Origin: Harenicola maris
GTDB taxonomy: Bacteria; Pseudomonadota; Alphaproteobacteria; Rhodobacterales; Rhodobacteraceae
Assembly: GCA_018524345.1 (NCBI GenBank)
Contig: JADQAZ010000001.1
Span: 496,001-560,000 of the forward strand
Reading direction: 5' to 3'
DNA length: 64,000 nucleotides
Positions within the stretch are counted from its first letter, which is position 1. Each line of letters opens with the position of its first letter. Of this stretch, positions 1 to 10,205 are shown piece by piece. A model generated the notes under the pieces. The model saw nothing but the letters and a program-made list of their open reading frames with translations, was not told the origin of the DNA and searched no databases. The position numbers and the translations under genes were made by a program.

Positions 1-351
1 AATGTCGACAGCGCCGCACAGGCCCTGCAGGCCTTCAAGGGCATCCGTTGGATCTGCGGTGGCTTGCAAAAGGCCGGCGGGCTGGATGCGCTGCACCCGC
101 ACTTGGGATCGGTGGAAAAAGCCTATGTGATCGGGCGCGAGGCAGAGGTCTTTGCCCGCGATCTTGGCCCCGATGTATCCGTTGAAATTTGCAAAACCAT
201 GGCCGCCGCCGTCGATGCCGCTTTGCGCGATGCCAAGGACGGCGAGGTTGTCCTGCTCGCCCCCGCGGCCGCGAGTTTTGATCAATACGACAGCTTTGAA
301 AAGCGCGGGGAGGACTTCGCAGCGCAGGTCTCGGCGGCCTTGGGGAGCTAA
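1..351 (+). CDS. murD: UDP-N-acetylmuramoylalanine--D-glutamate ligase, C-terminal part
   Basis: Only the last 116 codons are present; the 5' end lies outside the window. MurD adds D-glutamate to UDP-MurNAc-L-Ala in the cytoplasm. The visible part is the C-terminal ligase domain: a segment reading [11 protein letters not shown] near the start, then [22 protein letters not shown], which carries the SFDQ/F..RG block typical of MurD, ending SAALGS. The frame is open from base 1. It heads the division/cell-wall cluster that continues at ftsW, and is separated from it only by one inverted gene. The family assignment is firm. Confidence 0.93.
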   Translation, partial: NVDSAAQALQAFKGIRWICGGLQKAGGLDALHPHLGSVEKAYVIGREAEVFARDLGPDVSVEICKTMAAAVDAALRDAKDGEVVLLAPAAASFDQYDSFEKRGEDFAAQVSAALGS

Positions 352-356
352 CCTTC

Positions 357-420
357 CGCTTCTTATTGGGCCAAATATCCTGGGGGAGGCCGAAGGCCGG
401 GGGCAAAGCCCCCCTCCGCC
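357..420. repeat. Three-part intergenic repeat, family R1, copy a
   Basis: A CTTCTTATTGG block, 4-5 variable bases and AAATATCC, then GGAGGCCGAAGGCC (a small hairpin), then GGGGGCAAAGCCCCC (a second, terminator-like hairpin). The same order of blocks recurs at 32829-32886 and 55615-55672, with a partial copy at 41879-41918. Here it lies between the converging 3' ends of murD and the flavoprotein gene, so it may also act as a bidirectional terminator. Confidence 0.8.
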
Positions 421-434
421 TTTTGCCGCGGGCG

Positions 435-1613
435 CTATCCTTGCGAGATATGCCGCGCCGCCGCCATGGCAGAGGCCCATGCCCACTGGAAGTTATAGCC
501 GCCCAGCCAGCCGGTGACATCGACGCATTCGCCAATGAAATAAAGCCCGGGGATGGATTTTGCCGCCATGGTTTTGGAGGAAAGCGCCTGCGTTGAAACC
601 CCGCCGAGGGTGACTTCGGCGGTGCGGTAGCCTTCCGATCCTGAGGGTTTCAGCGTCCATTGGCTGATCCGGTCGCACAGGGCCGTCAGGGCTTTGTCCG
701 ACTGGTCGGCAAGGTTGCCCGATACGCCCAGTTGCGGGGCGAGGTGCTCGACGAGGCGGGTGGGCAGGTGTTGGGCGAGGGCGGTGGTCAGGTTCTTGCG
801 GCCTGCGATCTGGCGCTCGGTGCGCAGGGCCTCGTAGAGGGCATTGGCCGGGGCGAGGTTGACGGTGATATCCGCGCCCTCCTGCCAATAGGAAGAGGCC
901 TGAAGGATCGCGGGGCCGGAGAGGCCGCGGTGTGTGAACAAGAGCGCCTCGTCAAAGCTGGCCGTTCCGGCAGAGACACGGGCGGGGGTGGAGACGCCGG
1001 AGATGCCCGCGAAGGGGCCACCCGAGAAGGTGAGCGGCACAAGGCCGGGGCGGGTTTGGACAAGCGGCAGGCCGAATTGTTCTGCGATCTGGTAGGCGAG
1101 GCCCGTCGCGCCCATTTTCGGAATGGACTTTCCACCTGTCGCGACGATCAAATTTTTTGAAAAAATTTGGCGCGGGCTGGCGCCGCGCGTCAGCCCGGTC
1201 ACGAATTGGCCGTCGCGGTGGATCACATCGCCGATTTTTGTTTCGAGCCAGAGCTCTGCCCCTGCCTTTTGCATTTCCGAGCGCAGCATGGCGATGATGT
1301 CTTTGGCGGAATTGTCGCAAAACAGCTGGCCGAGGGTTTTTTCGTGCCAGGGGATGCCGTGGCGGGTCACGAGGTCGATGAAGTCCTGCGGGGTATATTG
1401 GCTGAGGGCGGATTTGGCGAAATGGGGATTGGCGGAGAGGAACTGCGCCGCCGTTGTGCCGGTGTTGGTAAAGTTGCAGCGCCCGCCGCCGGAGATGCGG
1501 ATTTTCTCGCCCGGCGCGCGGGCGTGGTCGGCCAAAAGCACACGGCCGCCGCAATGGGCCGCCGCCATCAGGCCCGCTGCGCCTGCTCCAAGGATGAGTG
1601 TATCGACCTGCAT
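435..1613 (-). CDS. HI0933/BaiN-type FAD-dependent oxidoreductase
   Basis: This 392-residue flavoprotein belongs to the HI0933 (YhiN/BaiN) family. Seen: an N-terminal dinucleotide-binding motif GAGAAG at residues 9-14, the family block GGGRCNFTN near residue 50, and a C-terminal FIGECVDVTGWLGGYN block that closes the FAD site. I chose the ATG at 1613 because the FAD fold begins directly there; the reading frame stays open to 1814 but that extension has no homologous look. The gene is inverted inside the plus-strand murD-ftsW cluster. An AT-rich palindrome inside the frame encodes IFSKN near residue 150, just before the ATGG FAD motif. The physiological substrate is unknown. Confidence 0.85.
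   Translation of the reverse strand: MQVDTLILGAGAAGLMAAAHCGGRVLLADHARAPGEKIRISGGGRCNFTNTGTTAAQFLSANPHFAKSALSQYTPQDFIDLVTRHGIPWHEKTLGQLFCDNSAKDIIAMLRSEMQKAGAELWLETKIGDVIHRDGQFVTGLTRGASPRQIFSKNLIVATGGKSIPKMGATGLAYQIAEQFGLPLVQTRPGLVPLTFSGGPFAGISGVSTPARVSAGTASFDEALLFTHRGLSGPAILQASSYWQEGADITVNLAPANALYEALRTERQIAGRKNLTTALAQHLPTRLVEHLAPQLGVSGNLADQSDKALTALCDRISQWTLKPSGSEGYRTAEVTLGGVSTQALSSKTMAAKSIPGLYFIGECVDVTGWLGGYNFQWAWASAMAAARHISQG
1149..1169. repeat. AT-rich palindrome (family R2) inside a reading frame
   Basis: A 21-nt palindrome, CAAATTTTTT-g-AAAAAATTTG, stands out in a very GC-rich gene. Similar palindromes occur between genes at 15830-15870, 48010-48032 and 48918-48940. On the minus strand it is read in frame as Q-I-F-S-K-N-L within the HI0933-type flavoprotein. 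Confidence 0.7.
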
Positions 1614-1756
1614 GGGCGCGTCTTGACCATGGCTTTGCCCCCTATGCAAGGGGGGCTGTGGCGCGATTACCACTGGAATCGTAGGAAAATTGGCGCTAGG
1701 TGTGAAAGACAGACCCTGAAAACAGGGCGTATTGAGGCAGTAAATCGGCGGTTCAG

Positions 1757-2926
1757 ATGACTGAGATGGTCTATGGCACGGCACCCGTTTCGCACGGGGA
1801 GCCGATCCTTCCAAGATGGTGGCGGACGATCGACAAGTGGTCGATGTCTTGTATCCTTTTGCTTTTTGGCATCGGGCTGTTGCTTGGTCTTGCGGCCTCG
1901 CCGCCTTTGGCCGCGCGCAACGGGCTTGATCCGTTCCACTATGTTCAACGGCAGATGTTCTTTGGCGGCACGGCGATGATTGTTATGGTCTTTGCCTCGA
2001 TGATGCGCCCCTCGCTGGTGCGGCGTTTGGCGGTTCTTGGGTTTGTGGTGACCTTTGTGGCGCTTGCCCTGCTGCCCATTCTGGGCACGGATTTCGGCAA
2101 GGGGGCGGTGCGGTGGTATTCGCTCGGCTTTGCCTCGATCCAGCCCTCAGAGTTCCTCAAGCCCGGGTTCGTTGTTCTGGCCGCTTGGCTTATGGCCTCC
2201 AGCGCCGATGCGGCGGGCCCTCCGGGCAAATCGCTGTCTTTCGCGCTGACGCTGGTGATTGTAGGGTTTCTGGCGATGCAGCCCGATTTCGGGCAGTCCC
2301 TCTTGGTTTTGTTCGGCTGGGGCGTGATGTATTTCGTCGCCGGTGCGCCGATCACTTTGCTGGTTTGTATTGCGGGGCTTGTGGTTGTGGGCGGCTTTGT
2401 TGCCTATAGCGGGTCCGAGCATTTCGCGCGCCGCATTGACGGGTTTCTCAGCCCTGATGTCGACCCCACAACGCAGCTTGGCTATGCCACCAATGCGATC
2501 CGCGAGGGCGGGTTTCTGGGGGTTGGCGTGGGCGAGGGGCAGGTGAAATGGTCCTTGCCCGATGCCCATACGGATTTCATCATTGCGGTTGCGGCAGAGG
2601 AATACGGGTTGATCATGGTTTTGGTCATCATCGCCCTCTATGCGACCATCGTTGTGCGTTCCCTCATGCGTCTGATGCGCGAGCGTGATCCCTTTATCCG
2701 CCTTGCCGGCACGGGCCTTGCCTGCATGTTCGGCACGCAGGCGATGATCAACATGGGCGTGGCGGTGCGGCTTTTGCCGGCCAAGGGGATGACCCTGCCG
2801 TTTGTGTCCTATGGGGGCTCTTCGCTGGTTGCGGGCGGGATTGCAGTGGGGATGCTTTTGGCCTTTACCCGCACGCGGCCGCAGGGCGAGATGAGCGATA
2901 TTTTCCGCGGCAGGGGGCGGGGGTGA
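1757..2926 (+). CDS. ftsW: Peptidoglycan glycosyltransferase FtsW
   Basis: FtsW is the SEDS-family septal glycan polymerase that works with its partner class B PBP at the division site. The 389-residue protein has about ten hydrophobic membrane segments. Conserved SEDS signatures are visible: [10 protein letters not shown] near residue 130, and [18 protein letters not shown] near residues 340-355. Length is usual. The GTG start of murG overlaps its stop (GTGA), implying translational coupling. It lies directly after the divergent flavoprotein gene, so a promoter for the downstream cluster probably lies between 1620 and 1750. Confidence 0.96.
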   Translation: MTEMVYGTAPVSHGEPILPRWWRTIDKWSMSCILLLFGIGLLLGLAASPPLAARNGLDPFHYVQRQMFFGGTAMIVMVFASMMRPSLVRRLAVLGFVVTFVALALLPILGTDFGKGAVRWYSLGFASIQPSEFLKPGFVVLAAWLMASSADAAGPPGKSLSFALTLVIVGFLAMQPDFGQSLLVLFGWGVMYFVAGAPITLLVCIAGLVVVGGFVAYSGSEHFARRIDGFLSPDVDPTTQLGYATNAIREGGFLGVGVGEGQVKWSLPDAHTDFIIAVAAEEYGLIMVLVIIALYATIVVRSLMRLMRERDPFIRLAGTGLACMFGTQAMINMGVAVRLLPAKGMTLPFVSYGGSSLVAGGIAVGMLLAFTRTRPQGEMSDIFRGRGRG

Positions 2927-4035
2927 CCGCGCCCCTCGCGATTATTGCCGCGGGCGGCACGGGGGGGCATATGTTCCCGGCGCAGGCCTTGGCCGAGGAC
3001 CTGCTGCGCAGGGGCTGGCGGGTGCGCCTGTCCACCGATGCGCGCGGTGCACGTTATACGGGCGGCTTTCCCGAGGCGGTCGAGATTTCACAGGTGGCCA
3101 GTGCCACCTTTGCTCGCGGCGGGCCATTGGCGAAGCTGTTGGTGCCGTTTCGGATTTTGCGCGGCGTTCTGTCGGCGCGGGGGCGGATGAAGGCGGACTT
3201 GCCTGCGATCGTTGTGGGCTTTGGCGGCTATCCCGCCATTCCGGCCATGGGCGCGGCGTGGATGCTGGGCCTGCCTCGGATGATCCATGAGCAGAACGGC
3301 GTTTTGGGTCGTGTGAACAAGGTTTTTGCAAAGCGCGTTGACGCGGTGGCCTGCGGCACTTGGCCGACGGAGCTGCCTGCGGGGGTTGAGGGCCATGATG
3401 TGGGCAACCCTGTGCGCGGCGCGATTTTGGAAAAAGCGGGCGCGCCCTATGCCCTGACCGATGAGGGGCCGCTGCATGTTCTGGTTATGGGCGGCAGTCA
3501 GGGGGCGCGCATTCTGTCCGATGTGGTTCCTGTGGCCATGGCCGGCCTGCCCGAAGGATTGCGCAGCCGCTTGCACCTGTCGCATCAGGCGCGGGCGGAA
3601 GACGTCGAACGTGTGACCTCTGCCTATAGCGAGGCCGCGATCACGGCGGTGGTGGAGCCGTTCTTTACCGATGTGCCAGAGCGTATGTCGCAAGCCGCCC
3701 TTGTGATCAGCCGCGCGGGCGCAAGCTCTGTCGCGGATATTTCCGTGATCGGGCGGCCTGCGATCCTGATCCCCTTTGCCGCCGCGACGAATGATCACCA
3801 GACCGCCAATGCCAAGGGCTTGGTGCAGGCGGGTGCGGCCCGTGTGGTGCAGGAAAAAGACCTTGATGCGGCGGGGCTGAGCGCGGCTATTGCCGAGATT
3901 TTGCAGGACGCCCCCAAGGCCAGCGAGATGGCCGCCGCAGCCCTGCGCACCGGCAAGCCCGATGCGACGGAACGTTTGACCCAAATCGTGCTGGACCTCG
4001 CCCGCCCGGCCCTTCAAAAGCCCGCAAGAGGATAA
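2923..4035 (+). CDS. murG: UDP-GlcNAc--undecaprenyl-PP-MurNAc-pentapeptide GlcNAc transferase
   Basis: MurG makes lipid II from lipid I at the inner face of the membrane (GT28 family, GT-B fold). The 370-residue product has the N-terminal [10 protein letters not shown] loop at residues 11-20, HEQN.VLGRVN near residue 123, the second-domain GGSQGAR loop near 190 and the UDP-GlcNAc binding end P.A.TNDHQ.ANA near 285. The GTG start at 2923 overlaps the ftsW stop by 4 nt. No anomalies seen. Confidence 0.96.
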   Translation: MTAPLAIIAAGGTGGHMFPAQALAEDLLRRGWRVRLSTDARGARYTGGFPEAVEISQVASATFARGGPLAKLLVPFRILRGVLSARGRMKADLPAIVVGFGGYPAIPAMGAAWMLGLPRMIHEQNGVLGRVNKVFAKRVDAVACGTWPTELPAGVEGHDVGNPVRGAILEKAGAPYALTDEGPLHVLVMGGSQGARILSDVVPVAMAGLPEGLRSRLHLSHQARAEDVERVTSAYSEAAITAVVEPFFTDVPERMSQAALVISRAGASSVADISVIGRPAILIPFAAATNDHQTANAKGLVQAGAARVVQEKDLDAAGLSAAIAEILQDAPKASEMAAAALRTGKPDATERLTQIVLDLARPALQKPARG

Positions 4036-4040
4036 AAACA

Positions 4041-5462
4041 ATGGACGGTAGCAATATTATGCATGGCATCACGAAACTTCCCACGGCCCTTGGCGCGATC
4101 CATTTTGTCGGTATTGGCGGGATCGGGATGTCGGGGATTGCCGAGGTTTTGCTCAATCACGGGTATCAGGTTCAGGGCTCCGACCTTCGGGCTAGCCCGA
4201 TCACCGAGCGGTTGGAAAAGCTGGGTGCGAAGGTCTTTGTCGGGCAGGTGGCCGAGAACCTTGAGGGGGCGGAGGTTATTGTGATCTCTTCCGCGATCAA
4301 GCCGGGCAATGCGGAGCTGGACGAGGCGCGTCTTCGCGGCCTTCCTGTTGTGCGCCGTGCAGAGATGCTGGCCGAATTGATGCGCCTGAAGTCCAACGTG
4401 GCGATTGCGGGCACCCATGGCAAGACGACCACGACGACCATGGTGGCGACCTTGCTCGATGCGGGCGGGATTGACCCGACCGTCATCAACGGCGGGATCA
4501 TCCACGCCTATGGCTCCAACGCGCGTATGGGGCAGGGCGAGTGGATGGTGGTGGAGGCCGATGAGAGCGACGGCACCTTCAATCGTCTGCCTGCGACCAT
4601 CGCCGTTGTCACCAATATCGACCCCGAGCATATGGAGCATTGGGGCAATTTCGACGCGCTGCGTCAGGGGTTCCTTGATTTCGTGTCGAACATTCCGTTT
4701 TACGGGCTGGCGGTGTGCAACACCGATCACCCCGAGGTGCAGGCCCTTGTTGGCAAGATCAGCGACCGCCGCGTTGTGACCTACGGGTTCAATGCGCAGG
4801 CCGATGTGCGGGCGATCAACCTGCATTATGAGCGCGGCGTGGCCTATTTCGACATTGCCCTGCGGGCCGATGACATGGTGATCGAGGGGTGCTCCCTGCC
4901 GATGCCGGGGGATCACAACGTGTCCAACGCGCTTTCTGCTGTGGCAGTGGCGCGGCATCTGGGGATGAAGGGCGACGAAATCCGCGAGGCGCTTGCGAAT
5001 TTCAAGGGTGTGAACCGCCGCTTTACCAAGGTTGGCGAAGTGGATGGTGTGACCATCATTGATGACTATGGCCACCATCCGGTGGAGATCGCCGCCGCCC
5101 TGAAGGCCGCGCGTCAATCGACCAAGGGCCGCGTGATCGCCGTGCATCAGCCGCACCGCTATTCCCGCCTTGCCAGCCTGTTCGAGGAGTTCTGCGGCTG
5201 TTTCAACGACGCCGATGTGGTGGCCATCACCGATATCTATGCCGCTGGCGAGGATCCGATCGAGGGGGCGAGCCGCGATGATCTGGTGCGCGGGTTGATT
5301 TCCCACGGTCACCGCCACGCCCGCGCGATTTTGGGCGAGGAGGATCTGGCCCGTTTGGTGCGCGAGCAGGCCCGCGATGGCGACATGGTGGTTTGCCTTG
5401 GGGCGGGCACGATTTCGGCATGGGCCAATGATCTGCCCAAGCTGCTGGGGACTAAATCCTAA
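4041..5462 (+). CDS. murC: UDP-N-acetylmuramate--L-alanine ligase
   Basis: MurC attaches the first L-Ala to UDP-MurNAc. The 473-residue protein shows the N-terminal Rossmann loop GIGGIGMSG at residues 24-32, the ATP loop [10 protein letters not shown] near residue 125 and the Mur-ligase region DDYGHHPVE near 345. It starts 5 nt after murG. An internal ATG six codons downstream (residue 7) is an alternative start; the first ATG was kept because the gene is so close to murG that both fit. Confidence 0.96.
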   Translation: MDGSNIMHGITKLPTALGAIHFVGIGGIGMSGIAEVLLNHGYQVQGSDLRASPITERLEKLGAKVFVGQVAENLEGAEVIVISSAIKPGNAELDEARLRGLPVVRRAEMLAELMRLKSNVAIAGTHGKTTTTTMVATLLDAGGIDPTVINGGIIHAYGSNARMGQGEWMVVEADESDGTFNRLPATIAVVTNIDPEHMEHWGNFDALRQGFLDFVSNIPFYGLAVCNTDHPEVQALVGKISDRRVVTYGFNAQADVRAINLHYERGVAYFDIALRADDMVIEGCSLPMPGDHNVSNALSAVAVARHLGMKGDEIREALANFKGVNRRFTKVGEVDGVTIIDDYGHHPVEIAAALKAARQSTKGRVIAVHQPHRYSRLASLFEEFCGCFNDADVVAITDIYAAGEDPIEGASRDDLVRGLISHGHRHARAILGEEDLARLVREQARDGDMVVCLGAGTISAWANDLPKLLGTKS

Positions 5463-5545
5463 CACTTGCTTAACCTTCCCCGCGTCTAGTGGGGGAGGGG
5501 CCGCGACATGACACAAGACCTGCGGTGCAGGAGCCAAGAGAGACT

Positions 5546-5800
5546 ATGACCACATCCCTGATCCTTGCCTGCCTTTGGGCGATTGCCTCGGCCATTGTGG
5601 CGATGTTGCCGATGCGGCGGCAATATGCGCCGGGGATCTGCCTGTTGGTGGCGGCGCCGTTGCTGATCATTTTCATGGGCTATCAGCATGGCTGGTGGGT
5701 TGCGGCTTTTGGGCTGTTTGCCTTTGTCTCGATGTTTCGCAATCCCCTGCGGTATCTGTATCGCCGGATGCGCGGATTGCATGTGGAGGTGCCGGAATGA
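5546..5800 (+). CDS. DUF2484 family small membrane protein, copy 1
   Basis: An 84-residue protein with an N-terminal membrane segment ([19 protein letters not shown]), a second hydrophobic pair around residues 29-60 and a basic C-terminal tail. It matches what I know of DUF2484, a family found in the Rhodobacterales cell-wall cluster; its function is unknown. The ATG at 5546 follows GGAGCCAAGAGA. Its TGA overlaps the ATG of the next gene, which is a diverged copy of itself (both begin [11 protein letters not shown]). Position between murC and murB suggests an envelope or division role, but this is inference. Confidence 0.8.
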   Translation: MTTSLILACLWAIASAIVAMLPMRRQYAPGICLLVAAPLLIIFMGYQHGWWVAAFGLFAFVSMFRNPLRYLYRRMRGLHVEVPE

Positions 5801-6057
5801 CGCTTTCCCTTATTCTTGCCTGTCTTTGGGCGGTGACGGCGATCACCATCGCGATGTTCCCATCGAAGGATCATCATTGGCGGACGGCCTATATCCTGAT
5901 CGCCATTGGGATCCCGCTTCTTGGGTTTGTGACCTATCAGAACGGGCCTGCGATTGGCCTGATTTGTCTGGCGGCGGGGGCCTCTGTTTTGCGGTGGCCG
6001 TTGATTTATCTGGGCCGCTGGGTGCGGCGCAAGGTGCGGGGCGGGAATGCAGCCTGA
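5797..6057 (+). CDS. DUF2484 family small membrane protein, copy 2
   Basis: An 86-residue paralogue of the preceding gene: the same N-terminal SLILACLWA segment, two further hydrophobic stretches, and a basic end ([11 protein letters not shown]). It overlaps the stop of copy 1 (ATGA), and murB begins inside its last codons, so all three are translationally coupled. The middle parts of the two copies have diverged strongly. Function unknown. Confidence 0.78.
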   Translation: MTLSLILACLWAVTAITIAMFPSKDHHWRTAYILIAIGIPLLGFVTYQNGPAIGLICLAAGASVLRWPLIYLGRWVRRKVRGGNAA

Positions 6058-6973
6058 TCAGATCGAGGTGCGCGGCAAGCTTACGCCGCAGAGGGCGCTC
6101 AGCGAGTTGACCTGGCTTCGGGTCGGGGGGCCTGCGGATTGGCTCTTTCAGCCTGCGGATGCCGAGGACCTGAAGGATTTTCTGCGGCAGCTGGACCCTG
6201 CTGTGCCGGTGTTCCCCATGGGCGTTGGATCGAACCTGATCGTGCGCGACGGGGGCCTGCGGGCGGTTGTGATCCGCCTTGGGCGCGGGTTCAACGGCAT
6301 TGCCTGCGAGGGCAGGCGCGTGACCGCGGGCGCGGCGGCGCTGGATGGCCATGTGGCGCGGCGGGCGGCGGATGCGGGGATTGACCTGACCTTCCTGCGC
6401 ACCATTCCGGGCAGCATTGGCGGCGCGTTGCGGATGAATGCGGGCTGCTATGGCAGCTATACCGCCGATGTGCTGGTTTCCGCTCGTGCGATTACCCGCG
6501 AGGGGGGCGAGATTGTGCTGACGCCCGAGGATATGAATTTCCGCTATCGCCAGTCCGACCTGCCCGAGGGGGCGGTGTTGATCGAGGCTGTGTTCGAGGG
6601 GCCCGAGGGGGCGCCCGAGGCATTGCACGAACGCATGGAAGCGCAGTTGAAGAAACGCGATGAAACCCAACCCACAAAGGACCGCAGCGCGGGATCGACC
6701 TTTCGCAATCCGGCCGGATTTTCCAGCACGGGACGCGCCGATGACACCCATGATCTGAAGGCGTGGAAGGTGATTGATGACGCGGGAATGCGCGGCGCGC
6801 GTCTTGGCGGGGCGCAGATGAGCGAAATGCACAGCAACTTTTTGCTCAATGCCGATGGCGCCACGGCGGATGACCTAGAGTCGCTTGGCGAATTGGTGCG
6901 AAAAAAGGTTTACGATAACAGCGGAATAGACTTAGAGTGGGAAATCATGAGGGTTGGCGACAAGACCCCGTGA
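6047..6973 (+). CDS. murB: UDP-N-acetylenolpyruvoylglucosamine reductase
   Basis: MurB is the FAD/NADPH enzyme that reduces UDP-GlcNAc-enolpyruvate to UDP-MurNAc. The 308-residue protein carries [10 protein letters not shown] near residue 25, [12 protein letters not shown] near 64, the FAD block [17 protein letters not shown] near 120-138, SAGSTFRNP near 222 with the catalytic Ser, and a conserved C-terminal H.NF..N.GGAT-like stretch ([12 protein letters not shown]). The start overlaps the second DUF2484 gene by 11 nt. Confidence 0.96.
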   Translation: MQPDQIEVRGKLTPQRALSELTWLRVGGPADWLFQPADAEDLKDFLRQLDPAVPVFPMGVGSNLIVRDGGLRAVVIRLGRGFNGIACEGRRVTAGAAALDGHVARRAADAGIDLTFLRTIPGSIGGALRMNAGCYGSYTADVLVSARAITREGGEIVLTPEDMNFRYRQSDLPEGAVLIEAVFEGPEGAPEALHERMEAQLKKRDETQPTKDRSAGSTFRNPAGFSSTGRADDTHDLKAWKVIDDAGMRGARLGGAQMSEMHSNFLLNADGATADDLESLGELVRKKVYDNSGIDLEWEIMRVGDKTP

Positions 6974-7059
6974 TTTCAGGCAGAGACACCGAAAAAATTC
7001 GGGTCACATATCAACGATAAGGGGCTGATAACGGCTCCATTTATAAAAACGAGGCGGGA

Positions 7060-7974
7060 ATGTCGGGCGGGACACATCCCAAAATCGCCGTCCTTATGGG
7101 CGGCCCGTCAGCCGAACGGCTGGTATCGCTTTCCACTGGTGCGGAATGCGCAAAGGCTTTGCGCTCCGAGGGCTTTGACGTTATCGAGGTGGATGCGGGG
7201 CCGGATCTGGCCGAACGGTTGAAAGAGATTGCCCCCGATGTGGCGTTCAACGCGCTGCATGGCCGGTGGGGTGAGGATGGCTGCGTGCAGGGCATCCTTG
7301 AGTGGCTGCGTATTCCCTATACCCATTCCGGTGTTCTGGCCTCTGCCCTTGCGATGGACAAGGAGAAGACCAAGGCCGCCTATCGCGGGGCGGGCCTGCC
7401 GATTGTGGAAAGCCGGATCGTAAGCCGCGAGGATGCGACTGCCGCCCATGCGATGCCGCCCCCCTATGTGGTGAAGCCCAACAACGAGGGCTCTTCCGTT
7501 GGGGTGTATCTGGTGAATGATCAGGCCGAGGGGCCGCCGAAGCTTTCCTCTGACATGCCCGATAAGGTGATGGTTGAGGCCTTTGCCCCCGGGCGCGAAT
7601 TGACCACCACGGTGATGGGGGATCGTCCGCTTTGCGTGACCGATATCCTGACCGACGGGTGGTATGACTATGATGCGAAATATGTTGAGGGCGGGTCGAG
7701 TCATGTCCTCCCTGCTGAGATTCCTGATGATATTACAGAGGCTTGCCTGAATTTCGCCATGCGCGCCCATAATGTTCTGGGCTGCCGCGGTGTGAGCCGG
7801 ACGGATTTTCGCTGGGACGAGAGCAGGGGCCTTGAGGGGTTGATCCTGCTGGAGACCAACACCCAGCCGGGGATGACGCCGACCTCTCTGACGCCGGAGC
7901 AGGCGGCGCATATGGGGATCGGCTTTGGCGCGCTGTGCCGCTGGATGGTGGAGGATGCCTCATGCGACAGGTAG
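7060..7974 (+). CDS. ddl: D-alanine--D-alanine ligase
   Basis: This ATP-grasp ligase makes the D-Ala-D-Ala dipeptide added by MurF. The 304-residue product has GGPSAERLVSLSTG at its N-terminus, LHGRWGEDG near residue 67, the VKPNNEGSSVGV ATP-binding loop near 140 and RTDFRWDE plus LETNTQPGMTPTSL for metal and substrate at the C-terminus. The usual E.E.SL pattern reads ERLVSL here. An 86-nt gap separates it from murB, so an internal promoter is possible. Its 3' end overlaps ftsQ by 13 nt. Confidence 0.96.
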   Translation: MSGGTHPKIAVLMGGPSAERLVSLSTGAECAKALRSEGFDVIEVDAGPDLAERLKEIAPDVAFNALHGRWGEDGCVQGILEWLRIPYTHSGVLASALAMDKEKTKAAYRGAGLPIVESRIVSREDATAAHAMPPPYVVKPNNEGSSVGVYLVNDQAEGPPKLSSDMPDKVMVEAFAPGRELTTTVMGDRPLCVTDILTDGWYDYDAKYVEGGSSHVLPAEIPDDITEACLNFAMRAHNVLGCRGVSRTDFRWDESRGLEGLILLETNTQPGMTPTSLTPEQAAHMGIGFGALCRWMVEDASCDR

Positions 7975-8843
7975 GCAGCGCCCCGCCGCGTGATCCCGCG
8001 CCAAGTCGGCTGTCCTACCGGATGCAGCGTCTTTGGCTGACGCCGGTGTATCGGCGCGCCGTGCGCACGGGTATTCCGCTGGCTGTTATGGCGCTTGCTG
8101 TTGGCTGGTTTCTGAATGATGCGGACCGTAAGGCCGCGATCACCAATGCCTTGGCTGAGGCGCGGCGCTCTGTTGAGGAGCGCCCCGAGTTCATGGTGCA
8201 GATGATGGCCGTAGACGGGGCGACCGCCCCTGTGGCCGAGGCGATCCGCGGCGAGGTGCCTTTGGACTTCCCGCTGAGTTCCTTTGACATGGACCTTGAG
8301 GCGATCCGCGCCAAGGTGGAAAGCCTGTCGCCCGTGCGCAAGGCACGGGTGATGATCGCCCCGGGCGGGGTGCTGCGGATTGATGTGGACGAGCGCATCC
8401 CTGTTGTCGTTTGGCGCACGGAGAACGGTTTGATCCTTGTGGATGAAACCGGAGAGACCGTGGCCGGGATCGCGGCGCGCTCTGATCGCGCCGACCTGCC
8501 TGTGGTGGCGGGGACGGGGGCGGACAAGCACGTCACCGAGGCCTTGGAGATTTGGCAGGCTGCCGGGCCGCTGCATGCGCGGATGCGCGGGCTTTTGCGG
8601 ATGGGCGAGCGGCGTTGGGACGTGGTTTTGGACCGCGGCCAGACCATCATGTTGCCGGAGGAGGCCCCCGTGGCCGCCCTGCAGCGGGTGATCGCACTGG
8701 ATAAGGCGCAGGACATGCTGGGGCGTGATCTGAGCGTTGTAGATATAAGAAACCCGCGGCGGCCAACGCTGCGGATGGCGGAAAACGCGGTCGAAGAACT
8801 GCGAAAAATCAGAGGCATCGAAGGGGACATGGGCAGTCAATGA
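7962..8843 (+). CDS. ftsQ: Cell division protein FtsQ
   Basis: FtsQ is a bitopic divisome protein with a short cytoplasmic tail, one membrane segment and periplasmic POTRA and beta domains. The 293-residue product shows a basic cytoplasmic part, one hydrophobic helix near residues 37-52 (GIPLAVMALAVGWFL), a POTRA-like block around 78-150 (with KVESLSPVRKARV) and the beta domain after it. The ATG at 7962 was taken instead of an upstream non-ATG codon because it gives the normal topology. It overlaps ddl and, by ATGA, ftsA. Confidence 0.92.
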   Translation: MRQVGSAPPRDPAPSRLSYRMQRLWLTPVYRRAVRTGIPLAVMALAVGWFLNDADRKAAITNALAEARRSVEERPEFMVQMMAVDGATAPVAEAIRGEVPLDFPLSSFDMDLEAIRAKVESLSPVRKARVMIAPGGVLRIDVDERIPVVVWRTENGLILVDETGETVAGIAARSDRADLPVVAGTGADKHVTEALEIWQAAGPLHARMRGLLRMGERRWDVVLDRGQTIMLPEEAPVAALQRVIALDKAQDMLGRDLSVVDIRNPRRPTLRMAENAVEELRKIRGIEGDMGSQ

Positions 8844-10174
8844 CCGATCTATATGAAAACCAGCGCACCATGCGGCGTATGCGCAAACAGGCCATGGACC
8901 GCGGCGTTATCGCCATTCTGGACGTGGGCACATCAAAGATCGCCTGTCTGGTTCTGCGGTTTGACGGGCCGGACCGGTTTCGCGGCGGCGAGGGGGTCGG
9001 CAGCCTTGCAGGGCAGAGCGCGATCCGTGTGATCGGCGCCGCCACGACCCGTTCGCGGGGGGTGACCTTTGGCGAGATTGACGCGATGCAGGAAACCGAG
9101 CGGGCCATTCGCACCGCCGTGACCGCCGCGCAGAAGATGGCGAATGTGCGGGTGGATCACGTGATTGCCTGTTTCTCTGGCGCGCGGCCACGGTCCTATG
9201 GGCTGGACGGCGAGGTGGAGTTGCACGACAGCCAGGTGTCGGAGCAGGACGTGGCGCGGGCGCTGTCGGCCTGTGTTGTGCCCGACTATGGGCCGGGCCG
9301 CGAGGTGCTGCATGCGCAGCCGGTGAATTTCGCGATTGATCACCGCTCTGGCCTGATGGATCCGCGCAACCAGATCGGCAACAAGCTGGCCGCCGATATC
9401 CATTTGTTGACCGTGGATCGCAGTTCGGTGTCGAACCTGATCCACTGTATCAAACGCTGTGACCTCGAGCTGGCCGGTATGGCCTCCTCTGCCTATGTGG
9501 CGGGTTTGTCGGCCTTGGTCGAGGACGAGCAGGAGCTGGGAAGCGCCTGTATTGATCTGGGCGGCGGGGCCACGGGGATTTCGGTTTTCCTTAAGAAACA
9601 CATGATTTTCTCGGATTCCGTGCGGATTGGCGGCGAGCATGTAACGCAGGATATTTCCAAGGGACTGCAAATTCCCTTGTCCCGCGCGGAGCTGATCAAG
9701 ACCAAGCATGGCGGCGTTGTGGCCACCGGCATGGATGACCGCGAGATGATCCATATCGGCGGCGAGACCGGCGATTGGGAGCATGACCAGCGCGAGGTCT
9801 CGCGGGCCGAGTTGATCGGGATCATGCGCCCGCGGGTGGAAGAGATCCTTGAGGAAGTGCGCCTGCGGCTGGATGCCGCCGGTTTTGACCAGCTTCCGGC
9901 GCAACAGATTGTCTTGACCGGCGGGGGCAGCCAGATCCTTGGGCTGGACGAGCTGGCCAGCCGTGTGCTGGGGCAGACTGTGCGTCTTGGGCGGCCCATG
10001 CGTGTGCAGGGCCTGCCGCAGGCGGCAACAGGGCCGGGATTTGCGGGGGCCGTTGGCCTGTGCCTGTTCGCGGCCCATCCACAAGACGAATGGTGGGACT
10101 TTGACATCCCCGCCGACACCTATCCGGCGCGCAGCTACAAGCGCATCGTGAAGTGGATCAGAGACAACTGGTAG
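8840..10174 (+). CDS. ftsA: Cell division protein FtsA
   Basis: FtsA is the actin-like ATPase that tethers FtsZ to the membrane. The 444-residue protein has the phosphate-1 motif AILDVGTSKIACLV near residue 28, an SHS2/1C domain, the phosphate-2 block CIDLGGGATGISVF near 240, the adenosine motif VLTGGGSQ near 360, and a C-terminal amphipathic end KRIVKWIRDNW that fits the membrane-targeting helix. It overlaps ftsQ (ATGA). A 179-nt gap with regulatory-looking structure follows before ftsZ. Confidence 0.96.
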   Translation: MTDLYENQRTMRRMRKQAMDRGVIAILDVGTSKIACLVLRFDGPDRFRGGEGVGSLAGQSAIRVIGAATTRSRGVTFGEIDAMQETERAIRTAVTAAQKMANVRVDHVIACFSGARPRSYGLDGEVELHDSQVSEQDVARALSACVVPDYGPGREVLHAQPVNFAIDHRSGLMDPRNQIGNKLAADIHLLTVDRSSVSNLIHCIKRCDLELAGMASSAYVAGLSALVEDEQELGSACIDLGGGATGISVFLKKHMIFSDSVRIGGEHVTQDISKGLQIPLSRAELIKTKHGGVVATGMDDREMIHIGGETGDWEHDQREVSRAELIGIMRPRVEEILEEVRLRLDAAGFDQLPAQQIVLTGGGSQILGLDELASRVLGQTVRLGRPMRVQGLPQAATGPGFAGAVGLCLFAAHPQDEWWDFDIPADTYPARSYKRIVKWIRDNW

Positions 10175-10205
10175 ACCCTAGATATGGCAACGGCACCAAA
10201 ATGAG

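Noticed and set aside
1637..1656. GCCCCC/GGGGGC hairpin upstream of the flavoprotein gene
   Set aside because: It is short with an 8-nt loop in GC-rich DNA and lies between divergent starts; not enough to call.
5470..5500. CCTTCCCC/GGGGGAGG stem after murC as a terminator
   Set aside because: There is no T-run, and the next genes are overlapping members of the same cluster; at most a weak attenuator.
4014..5537. 507-codon minus-strand open frame
   Set aside because: It is antisense to murC over its full length; composition is His/Arg/Gly-rich, a codon shadow.
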